From contig CANCGX010000001.1 of the NCBI GenBank assembly GCA_947377725.1, positions 1 to 64,000 on the forward strand: a stretch of 64,000 nt of DNA, given 5' to 3'. A program made the position numbers and the translations under genes. The stretch comes from Actinomycetota bacterium. GTDB taxonomy: Bacteria; Actinomycetota; Actinomycetes; Nanopelagicales; Nanopelagicaceae. The notes below the pieces were generated by a model. It was given only the letters and a program-made list of their open reading frames with translations. It ran no database searches and had not been told where the DNA came from. Positions 31,925-41,241 of the stretch are shown one piece after another. The number at the start of each line of letters is the position of its first letter. The first letter of the stretch is position 1.

Positions 31925-32893
31925 ATGTCGGAGAAGAAGAATCTCAAAGGTAAAGTTACTGTTGTTGGAGCTGGATTTTATGGTTCGACAACCGCGCTAC
32001 GACTTGCGGAATACAACCTCTTTGAAACCGTTGTTCTCACCGATATCGTTGAAGGCAAGCCAGAGGGTTTAGCACTCGACATGAATCAGTCACGATCTAT
32101 TGAAGGATTTGAAACCAAAGTTGTTGGAGCTACAACAACGGCCGATGGTGGCGGCTATGAAGCAACAGCTAACTCCGATGTTGTTGTAATTACTGCCGGA
32201 CTGCCTCGCAAGCCAGGAATGTCTCGCATGGATTTAATTGGTGTCAACGCAGGCATTGTGCGTGGAGTCGCTGAAAATATTGCAAAACACTCTCCTGAAG
32301 CTGTAATCATCGTTGTATCTAATCCGCTTGATGAAATGACAGCTCTTGCACAACTTGCTACTGGATTTAAGAAAAACAAGGTAATGGGTCAAGCTGGAAT
32401 GTTGGACACAGCCAGATTCACAAATTTTGTTGCTGAAAAACTTGGAGTATCTGTTGGTTCGGTTAAGACACTCACTCTTGGTTCTCATGGAGACACAATG
32501 GTTCCGGTTCCAAGCCGTTGCACGGTTGATGGAAAGCCACTTTCAACGCTATTGAGCGAAGCAGATATTGCTGAACTTGTTGATCGCACACGCAATGGTG
32601 GCGCTGAAGTAGTCGCATTACTCAAAACCGGTTCAGCGTATTACGCGCCTTCCGCAGCAGCAGCTCGAATGGCGAAAGCGGTTATTGAAGATTCCGGTGA
32701 AGTTATGCCGGTATGTGCTTGGGTTGATGGCGAGTACGGAATTAATGGCGTTTACCTCGGTGTTGAGGCAACAATCGGAAAATCTGGTGTCCTTAAAGTC
32801 GTCGAAGGCTCGTTGGCCCCAGAAGAAGTCGAAGCTCTTAAGGCTGCCGCTGAAGCGGTCCGCGCAAAGCAAGCAGATGTAAAAGATTTGTAA
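31925..32893 (+). CDS. mdh: Malate dehydrogenase (LDH-like type)
   Basis: Oxidises malate to oxaloacetate with NAD in the TCA cycle. The 322-residue protein has the Rossmann motif VVGAGFYGSTTA, substrate-binding arginines in LPRKPGMSRMDL, VSNPLDEMT and catalytic His in LGSHGDTMVPV. It resembles the tetrameric LDH-like MDH group rather than the dimeric E. coli type. I choose the ATG at 31925 because GGAAAGG sits at good distance; an ATG at 31910 lies before that site. Its C-terminus is rich in Ala/Glu/Lys. Confidence 0.93.
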   Translation: MSEKKNLKGKVTVVGAGFYGSTTALRLAEYNLFETVVLTDIVEGKPEGLALDMNQSRSIEGFETKVVGATTTADGGGYEATANSDVVVITAGLPRKPGMSRMDLIGVNAGIVRGVAENIAKHSPEAVIIVVSNPLDEMTALAQLATGFKKNKVMGQAGMLDTARFTNFVAEKLGVSVGSVKTLTLGSHGDTMVPVPSRCTVDGKPLSTLLSEADIAELVDRTRNGGAEVVALLKTGSAYYAPSAAAARMAKAVIEDSGEVMPVCAWVDGEYGINGVYLGVEATIGKSGVLKVVEGSLAPEEVEALKAAAEAVRAKQADVKDL

Positions 32894-32949
32894 AAACCAT
32901 TTCGGTAACAAAATATAAAAATAATTAGCGAGAGAAGAAAGTGGAAACA

Positions 32950-34164
32950 ATGAGCAAGATTAAAGTCACTGGAACCGTTGTGGAGCTTGATGGCGATGAA
33001 ATGACGCGCATTATGTGGCAGTTCATCAAGGATTCACTCATCCTGCCTTACTTGGATGTAAATCTTGAATATTACGATCTTGGAATGGAAAATCGTGATG
33101 CCACTGATGATCAGGTGACTATTGATTCAGCTCACGCAATTCAGAAGCATGGCGTCGGTATCAAGTGCGCAACCATCACTCCTGACGAAGCACGTGTCGA
33201 AGAATTTGGCCTTAAGAAGATGTGGAAATCTCCTAACGGAACAATCCGCAACATTCTTGGGGGAGTGATTTTCCGCGAGCCAATCATCATAAGCAATGTT
33301 CCACGCCTAGTACCTCATTGGACCAAGCCAATCGTTATCGGCCGCCATGCGTTCGGTGACCAATATAAAGCGACTGATTTCAAAGTACCTGGCCCAGGAA
33401 AGTTGACTCTTTCATTTGTTCCAGAGGATGGCTCTCCAGCTATTACACATCAAGTATTTGATTTTGAGTCTTCAGGCGTTGCTCTTGCAATGTATAACGT
33501 AGATGATTCAATCCGCGATTTTGCCCGCGCATCGCTCAATTATGGGCTTCTTCGTAATTTCCCTGTGTACCTATCGACCAAGAACACAATCTTGAAGGCA
33601 TACGATGGACGATTCAAAGATATTTTTGAAGAAATTTATCAAGCCGAATTCAAGGCACAATTTGATGCGGCGGGAATTTGGTATGAGCATCGCTTAATTG
33701 ACGACATGGTCGCAATGTCACTTCGCATGCCTGGCGGTTACGTCTGGGCTTGTAAGAACTACGATGGTGATGTCCAATCAGACACGGTTGCGCAAGGATA
33801 TGGCTCACTTGGTCTTATGACCTCTGTGTTGATGACACCGGATGGAAAGGTCTGTGAATCAGAAGCTGCTCACGGAACTGTGACCCGTCACTACCGCGAT
33901 CATCAAGCTGGTAAAGCCACTTCTACAAATCCAATTGCATCCATCTTTGCTTGGACGCAAGGCTTGGCACACCGCGCAAAGTTGGACAATAATCCTGAGC
34001 TCGCTGCATTCTCAAAGACGTTGGAACGTATTTGCGTTGAGACAGTGGAGCAAGGCAAGATGACAAAAGACTTAGCACTTTTGATTTCGAAGGATGCTCC
34101 TTGGCAGACCACTCAAGAGTTCTTGAATTCAATCGATGAGAACCTCAAGAAAGCTATGGCGTAA
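32950..34164 (+). CDS. icd: Isocitrate dehydrogenase (NADP), eukaryotic-like type
   Basis: Decarboxylates isocitrate to 2-oxoglutarate. The 404-residue length, [12 protein letters not shown] near the start, [17 protein letters not shown] (substrate-binding Ser/Asn/Arg region), [15 protein letters not shown] and [14 protein letters not shown] place it in the homodimeric type II NADP-IDH group. The ATG at 32950 gives the familiar MSKIKV start; a GTG three codons earlier (32941) is an alternative. Follows mdh and shares the downstream bidirectional terminator with the minus-strand ABC ATPase. Confidence 0.95.
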   Translation: MSKIKVTGTVVELDGDEMTRIMWQFIKDSLILPYLDVNLEYYDLGMENRDATDDQVTIDSAHAIQKHGVGIKCATITPDEARVEEFGLKKMWKSPNGTIRNILGGVIFREPIIISNVPRLVPHWTKPIVIGRHAFGDQYKATDFKVPGPGKLTLSFVPEDGSPAITHQVFDFESSGVALAMYNVDDSIRDFARASLNYGLLRNFPVYLSTKNTILKAYDGRFKDIFEEIYQAEFKAQFDAAGIWYEHRLIDDMVAMSLRMPGGYVWACKNYDGDVQSDTVAQGYGSLGLMTSVLMTPDGKVCESEAAHGTVTRHYRDHQAGKATSTNPIASIFAWTQGLAHRAKLDNNPELAAFSKTLERICVETVEQGKMTKDLALLISKDAPWQTTQEFLNSIDENLKKAMA

Positions 34165-34178
34165 TTACTCTTAAAAGT

Positions 34179-34210
34179 AAAAAAGCCCAGCCAAATGGCT
34201 GGGCTTTTTT
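34179..34210. terminator. Bidirectional Rho-independent terminator
   Basis: Six A residues, GCCCAGCC (34185-34192), loop AAAT, GGCTGGGC (34197-34204), six T residues. The perfect symmetry serves icd on the plus strand and the ABC ATPase gene on the minus strand. Confidence 0.95.
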
Positions 34211-34221
34211 AATGGATATGG

Positions 34222-35304
34222 TTAATTGATTCTCAAACCAGTATTCACATCGAAAAGGTGAATTGCATCTGGGTTTGCTGTAACAGTGATGCTCTGTCCT
34301 GGCTTTGGTGGGTTCTTTGGATCCCAACGGACAATTATTTGTGCGCCTTCGTCTGTTGAATTAGCAAATTTCACATCCGCTTCTCCAGGATTTCCATAAA
34401 CGAATGCATCTGCACCAAGCTCTTCAACAACTTCGACGTTGACATGGAATCCTGCAGAAGAAGGTGTGAACCCTTCTGGGCGAATTCCTACAATGACAGA
34501 AGAACCGGCAGAAGCTGGAACATCAAATGTGTAATCTCCAAGCTTGCCTTTGCCGCCAACAACGGGAGCAATCAAGAGATTCATGGCTGGAGAGCCAATA
34601 AATCCTGCTACGAATGCGTTTGCTGGGCTATCGTAAAGATTGCGAGGTGTATCTACTTGCTGAAGAAGCCCATCCTTCATTACAGCTACACGGTCACCCA
34701 TTGTCATGGCTTCGACTTGATCGTGTGTGACATAGACAGTTGTGATTCCAAGACGACGTTGTAGCGCTGCAATTTGGGTACGAGTTGCAACACGAAGTTT
34801 GGCATCAAGGTTTGAAAGTGGTTCGTCCATCAAGAAAACTTGAGGTTCGCGCACGATAGCGCGGCCCATTGCAACGCGCTGGCGCTGTCCGCCAGATAGT
34901 GCCTTTGGTTTGCGATCAAGATACGGTTCCAAATCAAGAAGCTTTGCAGCTTCAAGAACGCGACGATCGCGCTCGACCTTATCGATACCCGCAATCTTCA
35001 GAGCAAAGCCCATATTTTCAGCTACTGACATGTGCGGATAAAGAGCGTATGACTGGAAGACCATCGCAATATCGCGGTCTTTTGGTGCAACGTTTGTAAC
35101 ATCTCGATCGCCAATGCGAATTGAGCCTGAGTCAATTTCCTCAAGTCCCGCAAGCATGCGAAGGGATGTTGATTTTCCACAACCAGATGGGCCGACAAGA
35201 ACAAGAAATTCACCATCTGCAATGGTGAGATTAAGTTTGTCGACGGCAGGCTTGGTTGTGCCTGGGTAGATACGTGATGCTGAGTCGAAAACGACTGATG
35301 CCAT
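34222..35304 (-). CDS. ugpC: Carbohydrate ABC transporter ATP-binding protein (UgpC/MsmK type)
   Basis: The 360-residue ATPase has Walker A GPSGCGKST, the Q-loop VFQSYALYPHMSV, signature LSGGQRQRVAMGRAI, Walker B VFLMDEPLSNLDAKLR and a C-terminal TOBE/MalK regulatory domain (about 240-360). It is encoded alone, with no permease or binding protein nearby, so it probably energises sugar transporters encoded elsewhere, as MsmK does. The leader has AAGGAG before the ATG, with a hairpin just upstream of it. Confidence 0.93.
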   Translation of the reverse strand: MASVVFDSASRIYPGTTKPAVDKLNLTIADGEFLVLVGPSGCGKSTSLRMLAGLEEIDSGSIRIGDRDVTNVAPKDRDIAMVFQSYALYPHMSVAENMGFALKIAGIDKVERDRRVLEAAKLLDLEPYLDRKPKALSGGQRQRVAMGRAIVREPQVFLMDEPLSNLDAKLRVATRTQIAALQRRLGITTVYVTHDQVEAMTMGDRVAVMKDGLLQQVDTPRNLYDSPANAFVAGFIGSPAMNLLIAPVVGGKGKLGDYTFDVPASAGSSVIVGIRPEGFTPSSAGFHVNVEVVEELGADAFVYGNPGEADVKFANSTDEGAQIIVRWDPKNPPKPGQSITVTANPDAIHLFDVNTGLRIN

Positions 35305-35320
35305 GTTAAGGCTCCTTCTC

Positions 35321-35338
35321 CGGGCAGGTACGTGCCCG
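35321..35338 (-). promoter_or_regulatory. Leader hairpin of the ABC ATPase gene
   Basis: CGGGCA (35321-35326) and TGCCCG (35333-35338) pair around six bases, ending about 16 bases before the start codon and right beside the ribosome site. It could modulate translation or protect the mRNA. Confidence 0.4.
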
Positions 35339-35361
35339 ACGATCCGTGGGAGTGGAACTTT

Positions 35362-35379
35362 CGCTAGCTTTAACTAGCG
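35362..35379. promoter_or_regulatory. Palindromic candidate operator
   Basis: CGCTAG (35362-35367), six bases, CTAGCG (35374-35379): a perfect inverted repeat in the divergent region between the sugar ABC ATPase gene and the CorC-like gene. On the minus strand it sits where a promoter for the ATPase gene is expected. A LacI-type sugar repressor site is one possibility; this is inference. Confidence 0.4.
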
Positions 35380-35412
35380 CTCTTGTCAGCGCTGACTTGA
35401 GGGTGCTCACGA

Positions 35413-35418
35413 TACCCT
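35413..35418 (+). promoter_or_regulatory. Leaderless -10 box of the CorC/HlyC gene
   Basis: TACCCT lies exactly six bases before the ATG at 35425; no Shine-Dalgarno is present. Confidence 0.5.
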
Positions 35419-35424
35419 AGGGTC

Positions 35425-36777
35425 ATGGCTGATATGCAAAGGCAAATATTGGAGAAAGCGGCTTTCGGCACAGTCGGCCAGCTCATCTTTGACATCTGTC
35501 TGGTCCTATTTTTCATCGGGTTAGCCGCCCTCTTTGTGGCCGCAGAAATCGCCCTTTTGTCGCTTCGGGATTCCCAGGTCCGCCAACTTCAAAGTAAAGG
35601 TAAGCGAGGCGCCAGGGTTGGGGCGCTGACCCAGAATCCAAATCGTTTTTTAGCTGCTGCTCAAATCGGGGTTACATTTTGCGGCTTTCTCTCGGCAGCG
35701 CTGGGATCTGAAAGATTAGGCACGTCCTTTGTAATTCCGGCATTTGAAAAGTGGGGCCTTTCGCACGGAGTCGCAACGACTCTCTCGCTTGTCTCCGTCA
35801 CCATTGTGATTGCTTATGTATCTCTCGTTTTTGGTGAATTGGTTCCAAAACGGTTGGCAATCTACAGAACAGAGTCTATTGCGCTCGCTTCTGCAGGAAT
35901 CATTGATCAACTTGCCAAACTTTTTCGTCCAACAATTTGGTTGCTCTCAAAATCAACTGACGCGGTTGTAAAAATATTTGGTCTCAAAGCCGAAGAATCT
36001 CGAAGCGAAATGTCTGAAGCCGAACTTGTAGATCTTGTTACTGGCCATACGGCGCTTACTGATGAAGAGCGTGACATTGTTGAAGAAGTTTTCAATTCGG
36101 GGGATATGGCTCTGCACGAAATTATGGTTCCTCGAACGGAAGTAAAATTTCTTGATGTTGGCACCACCATTGATGATGCAATGAAGATTGCCGTTGAAAG
36201 CGCACACTCCCGCTACCCGGTCACTCGCGGAAGCAGCGATGAAGTTATTGGTTTTCTGCACGTAAGAGATTTGCTCAATATTCATGTAAGTCGACCTACT
36301 GCAACACTTTTAGACATCATCAGGCCAGTGACATTTCTTCCTGGAACAAAAGGAGTCTTGCCGGCGCTCAGCGAATTGCGAGCCAAGCGTCAACATCTTG
36401 CAATCGTTCTCGATGAATATGGCGGAACGGATGGAATCGTCACTCTAGAAGATCTAGTTGAATGCTTCATCGGAGATATCCATGATGAATACGATGAGGT
36501 AGAGGAGGAGGTCACTCCTCAAAGCCGCACCGGGGATTTTGAAGTTGATGCCCTTATCTCACTTGAAGATCTTTATGATGAAACTGGAATTTCCTTACCA
36601 GAAGGTCCGTATGAGACTGCTGGCGGATACGTTATGCATGCGTTAGGCCGCATTCCGGAAATACATGACGCTTTGCAGTACGAAAACCTTAGAATTACTG
36701 TCTTGTCTATAGAAGGAAAGAGAGCTGGGCAATTACTCATCTCTCATAATGAATGGAAAGATGCGCCACATGAGTAA
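35425..36777 (+). CDS. CNNM/CorC/HlyC family membrane protein
   Basis: A 450-residue protein with the three-part plan of the family: an N-terminal CNNM (DUF21) membrane domain (about 17-190, with hydrophobic segments and [36 protein letters not shown]), a paired CBS domain (about 215-335, with [19 protein letters not shown] and [19 protein letters not shown]), and a C-terminal CorC_HlyC domain. Relatives are linked to magnesium or cobalt efflux or, in pathogens, called hemolysins; transport of divalent cations is the best guess. Overlaps trpS by eight bases. Confidence 0.92.
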   Translation: MADMQRQILEKAAFGTVGQLIFDICLVLFFIGLAALFVAAEIALLSLRDSQVRQLQSKGKRGARVGALTQNPNRFLAAAQIGVTFCGFLSAALGSERLGTSFVIPAFEKWGLSHGVATTLSLVSVTIVIAYVSLVFGELVPKRLAIYRTESIALASAGIIDQLAKLFRPTIWLLSKSTDAVVKIFGLKAEESRSEMSEAELVDLVTGHTALTDEERDIVEEVFNSGDMALHEIMVPRTEVKFLDVGTTIDDAMKIAVESAHSRYPVTRGSSDEVIGFLHVRDLLNIHVSRPTATLLDIIRPVTFLPGTKGVLPALSELRAKRQHLAIVLDEYGGTDGIVTLEDLVECFIGDIHDEYDEVEEEVTPQSRTGDFEVDALISLEDLYDETGISLPEGPYETAGGYVMHALGRIPEIHDALQYENLRITVLSIEGKRAGQLLISHNEWKDAPHE

Positions 36778-37774
36778 AGAACGTATCCTCTCGGGAATTC
36801 AGCCAACAGGTGGCTCCTTTCACCTCGGTAATTATCTCGGCGCTTTAAAACAATGGGTAGAGCTTCAAGAGAGCCATGACGCGTTTTATTGCGTAGTAGA
36901 TCTGCACGCAATCACTGTTCAAGTTGACCCCAAGATTCTCCGCGAACGTTCGTTGACCTCCACGGCTCAATTACTCGCCCTTGGATTGGATCCAGCTAAG
37001 TGTGCTCTGTTCATGCAGTCCCATGTCCCTGCACATAATCAACTTGGTTGGGTCATGGAATGTCTCACTGGATTTGGTGAAGCAGGTCGCATGACGCAAT
37101 TTAAGGATAAGAGTCAAAAAAGTGGAGCAGATCGAACTGTGGTCGGATTATTCACGTACCCAATTTTGCAAGCTGCAGATATTTTGCTCTATCAAGCTAA
37201 ATATGTTCCAGTTGGCGAAGACCAACGACAGCATATTGAGCTCACTCGTGACTTAGGCCAAAGATTCAATAGCACCTATAAAGAAATTTTTACTATTCCT
37301 GAGGCATATATAACTAAAGCTGCTGCCAAAATTAACGATTTACAAGATCCAAATGCAAAGATGAGTAAAACAAATTCATCTCCAGCTGGAGTTGTCGATA
37401 TTCTTGATGCACCTGAGGTTAACGCGAAGAAAATCAAGAGTGCTGTGACAGACACTGGTAGAGAAATCAAATTTGATCAAAGTGAAAAACCTGGCGTTTC
37501 AAATTTGCTCACGATTCATAGCGCACTTTCAGGATCTAGCATCGCTGATCTCGAAAACCAGTTTGCTGGCAAAGGCTATGGAGACTTGAAAGGTGCGGTT
37601 GCGGAAGTTGTAGTTGAATACTTCAGGCCAGTGCGGGAGAGAACTCAAGAACTTCTCAAAGACCCAGAGCAATTGACACGCATTTTGAAAATAGGCGCAG
37701 AAAAAGCAAACGCTGTTGCCGAAGATACTTTAAAGAAAACTTACGATGCGATGGGCCTGATTCCCCGTGGTTAA
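36770..37774 (+). CDS. trpS: Tryptophan-tRNA ligase
   Basis: Class I aminoacyl-tRNA synthetase of 334 residues with [19 protein letters not shown] (HIGH-type motif as HLGN), [19 protein letters not shown] and the KMSKS-type loop KMSKTNSS. I place the start at the ATG at 36770, eight bases inside the upstream gene; it gives [14 protein letters not shown] as expected. An upstream ATG at 36749 would add seven residues. It overlaps the following gene by eight bases. Confidence 0.95.
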   Translation: MSKERILSGIQPTGGSFHLGNYLGALKQWVELQESHDAFYCVVDLHAITVQVDPKILRERSLTSTAQLLALGLDPAKCALFMQSHVPAHNQLGWVMECLTGFGEAGRMTQFKDKSQKSGADRTVVGLFTYPILQAADILLYQAKYVPVGEDQRQHIELTRDLGQRFNSTYKEIFTIPEAYITKAAAKINDLQDPNAKMSKTNSSPAGVVDILDAPEVNAKKIKSAVTDTGREIKFDQSEKPGVSNLLTIHSALSGSSIADLENQFAGKGYGDLKGAVAEVVVEYFRPVRERTQELLKDPEQLTRILKIGAEKANAVAEDTLKKTYDAMGLIPRG

Positions 37775-38768
37775 AAGCCGCGTCACCTTGGTGATCGTGG
37801 TGATTGCCGCCCTTTTGGCCCCTGTATCTATAAGCGCTCATGCGAGCACTTCAAAAATCGCAGTTATTTACGATATGGGCGGACGTAAGGATGGCGGAAT
37901 AAATGATGCTGCAGGTATTGGCATCGATAAAGCAAAAAAGAAATATGGGCTTGGACCCCTCGCTCTACGTGAAGTTTTAACTGACGGAACTGACTTAGAT
38001 AGATTGTTGAAAATCCGCACGCTTGCGACTGCGAATTACAATCCAATCTTGCTCATCGGATACGGCTTTCAATCCTCTCTTGCAGTCGCAATCGACGAAT
38101 TTCCCAAAACTGAGTTCGCAATCATCGATAATTCAAATGTAGGTCAGTTGAATGTTGAGTGCATGGTTTTTAATGAAGCCCAATCCAGTTATCTAGCTGG
38201 TGTGTTGGCGGCGTCTGCATCCAAGACCGGCAAAATTGCAATACTGCTTGACGTTGATCGAACCAATTTGCGAGACCTGACGAAAGCCTTTCTGCAAGGT
38301 GCTAAGAGCGTTAAACCTAAAATAGTTCTCCTTCCCCAAAATTGGGGAATGAATCCAGCAACAGATGCGCTGGCGATGGCCAAGCGCGGTGCTGATGTTT
38401 TTTACTCAACGTGGAATCAGAGCTCGGATGTAATTGATGCCGTGGCTGCTATTTCAACCGCAAAGAAGCCACTTAGATACATAGGTGTTTTGCCTGAGCA
38501 ATTTTTTATTAAAACCGCAAAGGCAAAATCGGTTCTATTGGGTGCTATTCGAAAGAGAGTCGATATTGCGGCATTCGATGTGATTTCAAACGGCGTCAAG
38601 AATCAATCTTTTTCAGATGTCCTTGATGGAGCGAATGGAATTTATGGAAAAGAATATACATTTAAGGATGGTGGAATTGACTTGCTCATTCCGGCTTTAG
38701 GAAGTCCTTACATTCCCGTAGTTCTAAAAGCAGAGGCAGCAATTAAGTCAGGAAAAGTTAAACCTTAA
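37767..38768 (+). CDS. BMP family ABC transporter substrate-binding protein
   Basis: A 333-residue exported protein with a Sec signal (core about 5-22, cleavage near AHA at 24-26) and the PnrA/BMP fold: [33 protein letters not shown] and [14 protein letters not shown]. Relatives bind purine nucleosides. Most Gram-positive members are lipoproteins; this one lacks a lipobox cysteine. No permease genes are adjacent, so it is an orphan here. The start is GTG at 37767, overlapping trpS by eight bases, and its end overlaps the convergent phosphohexomutase gene by 11 bases. Confidence 0.88.
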   Translation: MVKSRVTLVIVVIAALLAPVSISAHASTSKIAVIYDMGGRKDGGINDAAGIGIDKAKKKYGLGPLALREVLTDGTDLDRLLKIRTLATANYNPILLIGYGFQSSLAVAIDEFPKTEFAIIDNSNVGQLNVECMVFNEAQSSYLAGVLAASASKTGKIAILLDVDRTNLRDLTKAFLQGAKSVKPKIVLLPQNWGMNPATDALAMAKRGADVFYSTWNQSSDVIDAVAAISTAKKPLRYIGVLPEQFFIKTAKAKSVLLGAIRKRVDIAAFDVISNGVKNQSFSDVLDGANGIYGKEYTFKDGGIDLLIPALGSPYIPVVLKAEAAIKSGKVKP

Positions 38769-40398
38769 GTAGGTCCATCATTTCAGATTTAATCTGAGCA
38801 ACTTTTTCATTCACAGCAGCAATATCTAACGTGCTACCACCAGCAGTCGAAACTTCTATGTAACACTTCAATTTCGCTTCAGTTCCACTTGGTCTCACAA
38901 TGATTCGGATTGACTCTCCAAACCACATCGTCACTCCATTCGTAGGAGGCAAATCTCCTTGTGGCGCGGTAAGGTCTATAAATTGCGTTAAAGCTGCCCC
39001 GGCTATTGACTCTGGATGATGTAAACGTAACTTGGTGAGGACTTCATCAACGAGGGAAATATCGCTCACGCGGATCGAAATCTGTTCTGTCCCGTGATAT
39101 CCGTAAGTTTCCCAAATGGAAGCAAGATATCCAGCAAGAGAATGTCCATCTCTCTTTAATTCAGCTGCGCATTGTGCAAGTAAGAGAGCAGCCGAAATTC
39201 CATCCTTGTCGTTGACGGATGTGGCATCCACCGCGTACCCAAGTGCTTCCTCATAACCAAATCGTAGGTTTGGGATTTTCGCCAACCATTTGAATCCTGT
39301 AAGAGTTTCATGAAATTCAATTCCATGAAAGCGCGCAATTTTTCCAAGTATGGATGAAGAAACGATCGAGTTAGCAAATGATTTTCCAAAGCAGCTTTCC
39401 TTCATGGTCGTTGCTATGTAATGGCCCAAAATCGCCCCAACTTCATCGCCTCGAAGCATTCGCCATCCGACCCCAGGAACGTGAATGGCCCCGGCGCATC
39501 TATCTGCATCTGGGTCGTTTGCAATCACAAGATCGGCGCTAATTTCCTCGGCTAAAGCAAGTGAAAGGTCGATTGCCCCTGGCTCTTCCGGGTTTGGGAA
39601 TTTTACAGTTGGAAAATCTGGATCTGGTTGTGCTTGAGCTTCAACAAGAATTGGCTTGTTAAATCCAGCAGCGTCAAAAGTTGCGAGGAGAGTTTCTGTT
39701 CCAACACCATGCATGGCGCTGTAAACGACTTGTACATCCCCGTGAATTCGAGCTAGCGAAGATGTTGCTTGGACATATTGATCAAATACATCATCGTTCA
39801 AGATTTCCCAATGTGCACCTTTGGGTTGAGGTGATCCAATTTTCGCAATTTCTGCAGCAATCTCTTCATCTGCTGGCGGAACAATTTGAGAACCGGCGTA
39901 ACGCACACCGTCCACGCTTCCCCCGAGATAGACCTTGTAACCATTATCTTGGGGAGGATTGTGGCTAGCTGTAACCATTATTCCAACATCAGCTTTGAGT
40001 GCATTTACAGCGAAGGCAAGGACTGGCGTTGGGAATGGCCGAGGGAGAACCCAAACTTTCATACCTGCACCAGTAAATATTTGCGCTGATTCTTCTGTGA
40101 AATCTTCCGAGCCATATCTTGCATCTCGACCAATCACTACGCTGGTTAGACCTCGCTTCTTCATGTATGCCGCAATACCGGCTGACGCGCGTTGGACTAC
40201 AGCTCGATTCATACATGAGGGACCAGGTCCGATTGGGCCACGTAAACCGGCAGTTCCAAATTGCAAAAATCCAGAGAATGATCTTTTTAGTTCAATCTCA
40301 TTTCCTTGTTCAAGCCATTCGCGAAGTTGTGAAGCGGTGCGCGGATCTGGGTCGAGTGCAATCCACTCCTCAACTTCTGCAATCAAATCAGGGCTCAT
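38758..40398 (-). CDS. Phosphohexomutase (phosphoglucomutase/phosphomannomutase family)
   Basis: The 546-residue enzyme interconverts hexose- or pentose-1- and -6/5-phosphates. It has FGTAGLRGPIGPG, the phosphoserine loop TASHNPPQDNGYKVY, the metal loop DPDADRC and the phosphate-binding RPSGTEAKLKCYIEV. Length and the TAGLRG start fit the PGM2-like/PmmB subgroup, which includes phosphopentomutases. Its ATG overlaps the stop of purine nucleoside phosphorylase by four bases, so a role on ribose-1-phosphate from nucleoside breakdown is attractive. Exact substrate not decided by sequence. Confidence 0.9.
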   Translation of the reverse strand: MSPDLIAEVEEWIALDPDPRTASQLREWLEQGNEIELKRSFSGFLQFGTAGLRGPIGPGPSCMNRAVVQRASAGIAAYMKKRGLTSVVIGRDARYGSEDFTEESAQIFTGAGMKVWVLPRPFPTPVLAFAVNALKADVGIMVTASHNPPQDNGYKVYLGGSVDGVRYAGSQIVPPADEEIAAEIAKIGSPQPKGAHWEILNDDVFDQYVQATSSLARIHGDVQVVYSAMHGVGTETLLATFDAAGFNKPILVEAQAQPDPDFPTVKFPNPEEPGAIDLSLALAEEISADLVIANDPDADRCAGAIHVPGVGWRMLRGDEVGAILGHYIATTMKESCFGKSFANSIVSSSILGKIARFHGIEFHETLTGFKWLAKIPNLRFGYEEALGYAVDATSVNDKDGISAALLLAQCAAELKRDGHSLAGYLASIWETYGYHGTEQISIRVSDISLVDEVLTKLRLHHPESIAGAALTQFIDLTAPQGDLPPTNGVTMWFGESIRIIVRPSGTEAKLKCYIEVSTAGGSTLDIAAVNEKVAQIKSEMMDLLKV

Positions 40399-41213
40399 AG
40401 CTGAGGTAAAACTTTCGCCAACAGTGCGCCAATTCTCCCAGCGGAAGCTTTTCCAGCTGCCATAACTTCCTCATGACTTAACTTCTCGCCCGTAATTCCA
40501 GCCGCTGCATTTGTCACTAGAGATATGCCCAAAATTTCGGCACCAAGTGCGTGAGCAGCTACAGCTTCGGGGACTGTAGACATTCCGACTAGATCTGCAC
40601 CCATTGTGCGAATCATATGAATTTCAGCAGGTGTCTCGTATGAAGGTCCTCGCCAATGTGCGTACACGCCTTCAACCAAAGTTGGATCTTCTGCTTTCAC
40701 GAGTGCTCGTATGCGCTTGCTATAACAATCGGTAAGGTCAACGAAATTTGCACCAATAAGTGGACTGACTCCAGTTAGAGATAAATGATCACGAATTAAT
40801 ACAGGTTGCCCAACTTGGTAATCCCTATTGATTCCTCCGCATGCATTTGTAAGAACAACGACATCGCAACCAGCCTTTACAGCTGTACGAACCCCGTGAA
40901 CAACCGGTTCAATCCCTTTTCCTTCGTAAAGATGCGTTCGGCCGAGAAATACAAGAGCGCTGACGATTCCATGAGGACCTTGCAAATCGTAGGAGCGAAT
41001 TTTTCCTCCGTGACCAACAACCGTAGGAGGTAAGAAACCCGGGAGATCAGTGGCTTCAAACTCATGAGTTGGTACTCCCAAGCTATCTGCAGCATCAATC
41101 CATCCTGATCCCATGACGAGTGCGACATGGTGCTTGCTTTTACCAGTCAACGTTTGAAGTTTCTTAGCTGCTGCTTCCGCAGTACCAATTGGGTCAGAAT
41201 ATAGATCGCTCAT
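40395..41213 (-). CDS. Purine nucleoside phosphorylase
   Basis: Cleaves purine nucleosides with phosphate to base and ribose-1-phosphate. The 272-residue trimer-type enzyme has MGSGWIDAAD, LGRTHLYEG, TNACGGINRDYQVGQPVLI, the GPSYETPAEI motif and MSTVPEAVAAHALG, with TNAAAGI as the base-site Asn loop. It is the first gene of a two-gene unit with the phosphohexomutase, which can pass ribose-1-phosphate on. Leaderless start at 41213. Confidence 0.94.
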   Translation of the reverse strand: MSDLYSDPIGTAEAAAKKLQTLTGKSKHHVALVMGSGWIDAADSLGVPTHEFEATDLPGFLPPTVVGHGGKIRSYDLQGPHGIVSALVFLGRTHLYEGKGIEPVVHGVRTAVKAGCDVVVLTNACGGINRDYQVGQPVLIRDHLSLTGVSPLIGANFVDLTDCYSKRIRALVKAEDPTLVEGVYAHWRGPSYETPAEIHMIRTMGADLVGMSTVPEAVAAHALGAEILGISLVTNAAAGITGEKLSHEEVMAAGKASAGRIGALLAKVLPQL

Positions 41214-41219
41214 GCGAGC

Positions 41220-41225
41220 AATTTA
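41220..41225 (-). promoter_or_regulatory. Leaderless -10 box of purine nucleoside phosphorylase
   Basis: On the minus strand TAAATT lies exactly six bases before the ATG at 41213. Confidence 0.55.
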
Positions 41226-41241
41226 CTGCAGAATCAAAGAA

